Shown here piece by piece: positions 49,244 through 53,495 of a stretch of DNA of 53,495 nt. Position numbers and translations under genes: made by a program. A model generated the notes under the pieces. That model was not told the origin of the DNA. It was given only the letters and a program-made list of their open reading frames with translations, and ran no database searches. Origin of the DNA: Chloroflexota bacterium (GTDB lineage: Bacteria > Chloroflexota > Anaerolineae > Aggregatilineales > Phototrophicaceae); assembly GCA_013388735.1 (NCBI GenBank), contig JACAES010000177.1:1-53495 (forward strand), in the 5' to 3' direction. The number at the start of each line of letters is the position of its first letter. Positions within the stretch are counted from its first letter, which is position 1.

Positions 49244-51118
49244 ATGGTCACTCGCCGTATCGGGATACTTGTCGGGGTCGCCGCCCTGTGCGGCGGACTG
49301 CTGGTGCTGTTACCGGCGGCGGCGCAGGAACCGCCCCCGCTGGCGACCAATACACCGCCGGGACTGCCCTCTCTGCTGGCGACCAACACACCGCCGCCTG
49401 GCGCGGTTCCGCCCGTCGCTGCCCGCCCCGACGCGCCGTTCGACCGCTATGCCCTGCGTCTGTGGACGGAAGCTGACCTGGTGAACGAGATGATCGTCCA
49501 GATCAGGCAGCTTAAAATCGGCGATACTGAGCGCCAACTGGCGATCCGGCTGCTGCAATACGAGCTTCAGCAGCGGTTTCCCGGCGCGCCGCGCAGCAGC
49601 CAACAGCGCGCCCAACTGCTGGACGCCATGTTTGAAGCGCCGCGCGGCAGCGTGGACAAACGCCTGCTGATGCGCGCCGCTCTGGAAGCCGGTTTAAACC
49701 AGACACAGCCGGCCTTCAGCGGCATCACGTCGCTGAACATTAACGGGTTCGGCGTCACCATTATGCCCGCCAACGCCGACGGCATCCTCGCTACGCTGGA
49801 CGCTGTTCTGCACACCCGCTACCCGGCTGTCGGCGAAACGCTGTACGAAGATTACACGCTGGCACAGGTGGACGAGGCGGGGACGTACCGCGTGCTGGAT
49901 TCCGTCCCGCCGCTACCGTCTGCGCCGCTGGGCGACGTGTTTGCCATCAGCCTGGAACGGCTGGGTGATGTCAACAACGACGGCGCGGACGAATTAAGCC
50001 TGGTGCTGGATACCGGCGACACCAACAAGCAGCTGCTGATTTACGGCTGGCGCGGCGGCCAGATGGTCAACCTGATCGCGCCCGGCGAAAACCTCCGGTT
50101 CGGGCAGCTTCTGGACTGGCCGCTGCAAAGCGATACGCTGACGGTGCGCGTCTATCGCATCGAGTCGGCGGCCTGGGGCTGCCTGGGCGAACAGGACGTG
50201 TCCTGGCGCTGGAATCTGAATTACTTCCGCCCGCTGGCGCAGGGGAATACCTTCACTTTCCAGAACCGGCTGGCCTGCCTGCTCTACGGCCTGGAGCCGA
50301 TTTTCGAAAAACCGGTGCAGGAAAGCCTCAACCGGATCGAAGGCATTTTGCAGTTCGCGCAGCCGGACGACCAGGGCAGCCTGCCGCGCGCCCGGATGGT
50401 GGTGGCAATGCTGTACCTGTTCGACGACCGGGCGGGCGAAGCTGTCCAGCAGGTGCAGGCGCTTCAGTCCCAGGCCGAACCCGGCTCGTGGCTGGCTTTG
50501 CAGACGGCGGCCTTCCTGGACGCGGCAGCCCAGCCGGACGCGACACCCATCCAGGTGTGCGCCGCGCTGGAAGCCGCCAGCCAATACGGCGCGTGCGACG
50601 TAGACCAGGCGCTCACCCGGCTGTTCAGCGAAAACCCGCTGCGCCGGGACGAACCCATCGAAGCGCAGCTTGCCGCTCTGGGCATCACCGTGCTGGACAA
50701 ACAGACCATCACCGCCGTCGGCAAACGCGACCGGCAGGCTTTCCGCTTCGATCTGGCGGGCGACCGCTGGTGGGCGTTCGCGCCGCTGCAAGCGGACGTG
50801 TATACGGCAGAGAAGATTGAACCCCTGCCGGGTTACGAGTCCCGGCCAACCGCCGCGCCGCCCTCGGCAGCGCCCCCGGCCAGCGCCTACGACGCGCTGC
50901 TTCAGGGCAGCCCGACCCTGGCGTTAAACATCCTGGACAATATCGTCCGGGATAACTCCGGCATGGATTTGAACGCATCGGGGCGGTTTTTGCAGGCGTT
51001 GGCTTATGACCTGCTGGCCGACCGCGCCAGCGCCCGGAGCGCCTACTTCGCACTCTGGTCAGATGACCCGGCTTCGGTCTGGGGGCAGTTGGCGGCGGCG
51101 CACCTGGAACGGCGCTAG
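49244..51118 (+). CDS. Exported hypothetical protein with DxNxDG calcium-binding-like motif
   Basis: A 624-residue protein from ATG 49244 after AGGAGAG; the longer open frame from 48869 crosses the repeat region and is rejected. The signal peptide is about 1-31 (RIGILVGVAALCGGLLVLLPAAAQ). A Pro/Thr linker follows, then a helical region, then near residue 230 ERLGDVNNDGADELSLVLDTGD, an FG-GAP/EF-hand-like DxNxDG calcium loop in a beta-propeller-like stretch (KQLLIYGWRGGQMVNLI). Residues about 370-430 and 550-620 have TPR-like helices (ARMVVAMLYLFDDRAGEAVQQVQAL; LLADRASARSAYFALW). I do not recognise a full-length family. Confidence 0.75.
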   Translation: MVTRRIGILVGVAALCGGLLVLLPAAAQEPPPLATNTPPGLPSLLATNTPPPGAVPPVAARPDAPFDRYALRLWTEADLVNEMIVQIRQLKIGDTERQLAIRLLQYELQQRFPGAPRSSQQRAQLLDAMFEAPRGSVDKRLLMRAALEAGLNQTQPAFSGITSLNINGFGVTIMPANADGILATLDAVLHTRYPAVGETLYEDYTLAQVDEAGTYRVLDSVPPLPSAPLGDVFAISLERLGDVNNDGADELSLVLDTGDTNKQLLIYGWRGGQMVNLIAPGENLRFGQLLDWPLQSDTLTVRVYRIESAAWGCLGEQDVSWRWNLNYFRPLAQGNTFTFQNRLACLLYGLEPIFEKPVQESLNRIEGILQFAQPDDQGSLPRARMVVAMLYLFDDRAGEAVQQVQALQSQAEPGSWLALQTAAFLDAAAQPDATPIQVCAALEAASQYGACDVDQALTRLFSENPLRRDEPIEAQLAALGITVLDKQTITAVGKRDRQAFRFDLAGDRWWAFAPLQADVYTAEKIEPLPGYESRPTAAPPSAAPPASAYDALLQGSPTLALNILDNIVRDNSGMDLNASGRFLQALAYDLLADRASARSAYFALWSDDPASVWGQLAAAHLERR

Positions 51119-51213
51119 TATCGGCACCGAATACGGGTAGCCATTACAGGAATCTCCCGGCATGGCTGCCCCAGAACGCGATCCTTTTGTACACACGAGG
51201 AAATCTGCATCTT

Positions 51214-52044
51214 ATGAAACTGGCAACCTTCACCCACAACAGCCATACGCAGATCGGCCAGATCGTCGATGACCGCATCTACGCTACCGCCTGGATGGAT
51301 ACCATGCAGCACATGATCCGGCGCGGTATCACGCCCAACCGCACATCAAACACCTTCGCCCTGAGGGACGTGAAGCTGGAGGCCCCGCTGCGCCCGCCCA
51401 AGATCGTCGCCATCGGGCGCAATTATGCCGACCACGCTGCCGAAACCGGCAGCGCCGTCCCCAAAGCCCCGCTGATTTTCGCCAAGTTCCCTACCAGCGT
51501 CATCGGTCACGGCGGTACCGTCACCTGGAGCGAGGCGATCACCACCCAGGTGGATTGGGAAGGCGAACTGGCCGTCGTCATCGGCAGACGCACGCGGAAC
51601 GTCGGCGAAGACGAGGCGCTGAAGGCCGTCTTCGGCTACACTATCGCCAACGACGTAACCGCCCGCGACCTGCAATTACGGACGGACAGCCAGTGGACGC
51701 GCGGCAAAAGCCTGGATACCTTCTGCCCGCTTGGTCCCTGGATTGTGACCGCCGACGAAGTGCCTGACCCGCACGCCCTAAGCATCAAAACCACCGTCAA
51801 CGATGCGGTGGTGCAGGACAGCACGACCGGCGATATGATCTTTAAGATACCGATGCTGATCGCCTACTGCTCGAAGATGTTCACGCTCGAACCGGGTGAC
51901 ATCCTCCTGACCGGGACGCCGCCCGGCGTGGGCGAAGGCCACAAGCCGCCGGTCTACCTGAAAGACGGCGACGTGATGACGGTCACGATTGACGGCATCG
52001 GGGAACTGACCAACCCCTGCCGGGTGGTCAAAGCGGAGGAATAA
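51214..52044 (+). CDS. Fumarylacetoacetate-hydrolase-family enzyme
   Basis: A 276-residue FAH-superfamily protein from ATG 51214 with GAGGA upstream. Markers are PPKIVAIGRNYADHAAETGS, the metal-binding acidic cluster DWEGELAVVIG near 115, FGYTIANDVTARDLQ, RGKSLDTFCPLGPWIV and ILLTGTPPGVGEG. Members hydrolyse or decarboxylate acylpyruvates and related beta-diketones (for example oxaloacetate or fumarylpyruvate); the substrate is not decided by neighbours. It lies convergent with the acetamidase gene. Confidence 0.93.
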   Translation: MKLATFTHNSHTQIGQIVDDRIYATAWMDTMQHMIRRGITPNRTSNTFALRDVKLEAPLRPPKIVAIGRNYADHAAETGSAVPKAPLIFAKFPTSVIGHGGTVTWSEAITTQVDWEGELAVVIGRRTRNVGEDEALKAVFGYTIANDVTARDLQLRTDSQWTRGKSLDTFCPLGPWIVTADEVPDPHALSIKTTVNDAVVQDSTTGDMIFKIPMLIAYCSKMFTLEPGDILLTGTPPGVGEGHKPPVYLKDGDVMTVTIDGIGELTNPCRVVKAEE

Positions 52045-52057
52045 AGAGGGGGTTTTC

Positions 52058-52092
52058 GGGGCGAACAGTGCGTTCGCCCCTGTTCATTTTTT
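52058..52092 (+). terminator. Rho-independent terminator after the FAH-family gene
   Basis: A perfect nine-base-pair stem (52058-52066 with 52072-52080, loop AGTGC) is followed by TGTTCATTTTTT. The stem core GGGGCG recurs in several intergenic palindromes here. Confidence 0.7.
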
Positions 52093-52095
52093 ACG

Positions 52096-53013
52096 TCACG
52101 CCGGCAAAAAACGTTTTGCGATTTTGCAGACCATCGTATAGGCCGGGTCATACATATTGCCCAGGTCGTACTCCACACAGCAACCCATCAGCAGATTGGC
52201 CTCGCGCATCGTCAGGCCGTAATCCGCTTGCAGCCATTTGAGCATTTCGGTGGTGGCGTGCTGCACCGCCTGGTCGAGCGGGCGGGCGTTGCCGAGTGTG
52301 AAGATATAATCGGCGTTTTCGCCGCGCGGCCATCCGGCGCGTTTGCCCTTCAGCACGTCCACCGTGAACTGTGCCTCGAACGAGATTTCCACGCCGCTGC
52401 CGCTCATCTCGCCGTCCCCTTGCAGGGCGTGGCCGTCGCCCAGCGAAAACAGCGCCCCCGGCACGAACACCGGAAAATAAGCCGTGACGCCGGCCACGAA
52501 GCCGCGATAGTCCATATTGCCGCCGTGTTCGGCGGAGGTCATGGCGGAGATAGCCTGATTACCATAGGGCGCGACGCCAAAACAGCCCAGCATCGGCGCA
52601 ATCGGCAGCGTAAAGTGGTCGAGTCTGCCTTCCGGCTCGACCAGGCTGGCCGTGCCTGCCGCCGTATCCACCCGCCAGATCACCACCTCGCGGTCAACCT
52701 CGAACGGCAGCGATGGCACGTACCAGGGGTCAATGCTGTTCTCGGCCAGCATCCGGCTCGACCAGCCGGTTTCCCGGTTGGGCGTCAGCCTGTCCAGGTG
52801 GACGACCAGAATATCGCCCGGCTCGGCGCTTTCGACATAAAACGGCCCGGTCTGTGGGTTCGGGCCGACCGCGACTTTGGCCCCGCTGGCGTCCTGGCCG
52901 CGCGCGTCCACCGTCGTGGTGACAACGCTGTCGCCGGGCTGGATGCGCAGCACCGGTTCGTGCGAACCGTGCGTGTTAAAATAATGCGTGGGCGTGAAGT
53001 GGTGAAGAGTCAT
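52096..53013 (-). CDS. Acetamidase/formamidase-family enzyme
   Basis: A 305-residue cytoplasmic amidohydrolase that releases ammonia from short-chain amides. The FmdA/AmdA pattern is evident: VLRIQPGDSVVTTTVDARG near 22, NPQTGPFYVESAEPGDILVVHL near 52, LPIAPMLGCFGVAP near 136, GGNMDYRG near 163, GDGHALQGDGE near 192 and the C-terminal MGCCVEYDLGNMYDP. It lies five bases downstream of the broken hepT gene on the same strand, probably by chance. Confidence 0.94.
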   Translation of the reverse strand: MTLHHFTPTHYFNTHGSHEPVLRIQPGDSVVTTTVDARGQDASGAKVAVGPNPQTGPFYVESAEPGDILVVHLDRLTPNRETGWSSRMLAENSIDPWYVPSLPFEVDREVVIWRVDTAAGTASLVEPEGRLDHFTLPIAPMLGCFGVAPYGNQAISAMTSAEHGGNMDYRGFVAGVTAYFPVFVPGALFSLGDGHALQGDGEMSGSGVEISFEAQFTVDVLKGKRAGWPRGENADYIFTLGNARPLDQAVQHATTEMLKWLQADYGLTMREANLLMGCCVEYDLGNMYDPAYTMVCKIAKRFLPA

Positions 53014-53018
53014 GCAGA

Positions 53019-53383
53019 TTATTCCTTGTTGGTAATAGTATTTTTATCATCCTTAAGAGTGTTGAGCATAGCTTCTACAGCCATTTTAAGTGAAAATATA
53101 AAAATTTCGGCCACAGTCCACGCAACATCAAGATTTGTGTTCAGATAGTCGTGTACCAGACGGTTACGAAAGCCTCGAATAGATGCCCAATCAACCCCAG
53201 GATGACCGGCTTTCAGACTTTCTGAAAGTCGCTGTGGTGACTCCGCCAGCGTTTGCAACCTGTATAAAACTGCCGCCTGGGTTTTCTTTGACGTAAAAAT
53301 TCATCCCCGCCTTCGATAACAAAACCTTCGATGTCTGTTATCGCCTCAGAGATGTGCGTCAAATACAGGCGATCAGGATTCAT
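53019..53383 (-). pseudogene. HepT-like (DUF86) RNase toxin with a one-base frameshift
   Basis: Two frames together make a complete HepT. The N-terminal part starts at ATG 53383 (MNPDRLYLTHISEAITDIEG), and the C-terminal part starts with KTQAAVLYRLQTLAESPQRL and runs to the stop at 53019. They join if one A is added to the AAAA run at 53282-53285 (minus strand AGAAAACCC). The C-terminal part holds the RX4HXY active-site motif (RNRLVHDY) and the usual GVDWASIRGFRNR. HepT is the toxin partner of the nucleotidyltransferase MntA. No mntA is visible in the 112 bases before it; that stretch looks like an insertion-element end. It is broken unless the missing base is a sequencing slip. Confidence 0.7.
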
Positions 53384-53394
53384 AAGATTTGGCG

Positions 53395-53495
53395 CAGGAA
53401 ACCACCAGCTTTAGCGGGTGGATGAATGCGCTCTTGCTCCTTTCGTGGCATAATGGTCTTGGGTGAAGACACTCCCTCACGGGAGCAACGGTTAC
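53395..53495. mobile_element. Probable right end of an IS200/IS605-type element (partial)
   Basis: A subterminal imperfect hairpin lies at 53402-53421 (CCACC..GGTGG, inner GC/GC with a TTTA loop and one mismatch), flanked on the minus strand by GCATTCATC and TTTCCTGCGCC. A second perfect hairpin lies at 53473-53486 (CTCCC-TCAC-GGGAG). This layout is typical of the right end of IS605-like elements, which also gives rise to the TnpB guide RNA. The body lies outside the window, so no tnpA or tnpB can be seen. On this reading the element abuts hepT, its guide side facing the hepT start. Confidence 0.4.

Overview
The window looks like a chromosomal segment of a GC-rich member of the Chloroflexota, probably Anaerolineae-like. 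This is inferred from the gene repertoire, not from a marker gene. The pointers are long acidic proteins built from PDWL and WLESLA motifs, FHA/TIR and cyclase-ATPase-TPR signalling proteins, PA14/SH3b secreted proteins, a VWA protein with Ala/Thr-rich repeats, a Gld-like ABC operon, and frequent GTG/TTG starts. I see no rRNA, tRNA, CRISPR array or prophage.

Layout. 1-2907: two acidic multi-motif proteins; the second is cut by an in-frame TAG where a TGG is expected. 3011-5308: ndk (+), then rsfS, sufE and a rhodanese (-). 5398-5579: a probable small RNA with its own promoter and terminator, divergent from rarA. 5591-10081: rarA, an HNH protein, a hydrolase pair, a secreted esterase and a small zinc-ribbon protein. 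10090-13221: a lipoprotein-type PBP and two paralogous small membrane proteins. 13366-20387: signalling block (4xGAF hybrid kinase, MaoC dehydratase, GAF-PAS kinase, FHA-FHA-TIR). 20538-24754: Gld-like ABC operon ending at a strong terminator. 25017-27761: two PA14/SH3b secreted proteins. 28019-36935: secreted cyclophilin, cyclase-ATPase-TPR regulator, two membrane PH-like proteins, a receiver plus degenerate GGDEF regulator, gatC, and a TrpC-like protein that has lost key residues. 36932-41176: HEAT protein, large VWA protein, holin-family membrane protein. 41369-46166: sugar ABC transporter divergent from its LacI regulator, with two matching operators. 46163-53013: Thr/Ser dehydratase, methyltransferase, Pcm, a secreted protein, FAH-family hydrolase and acetamidase. 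53019-53495: a frameshifted hepT next to a probable IS200/IS605 end.

How genes work together. The clearest functional units are the LacI-controlled sugar importer (operators at 44936 and 45100), the four-gene Gld-like export/auxiliary complex, the rhodanese-SufE sulfur-transfer pair, and the signalling block. Most other genes are single units, often in convergent pairs separated by GC-rich palindromes. Dispersed repeats are frequent between genes: heptanucleotide arrays, GGGGCG palindromes and CTCCC/GGGAG elements.

Coordinates are read from the sequence. Starts were moved to internal ATG/GTG codons where a ribosome binding site or family length supports it. No database search was possible, so family names rest on recognised motifs.
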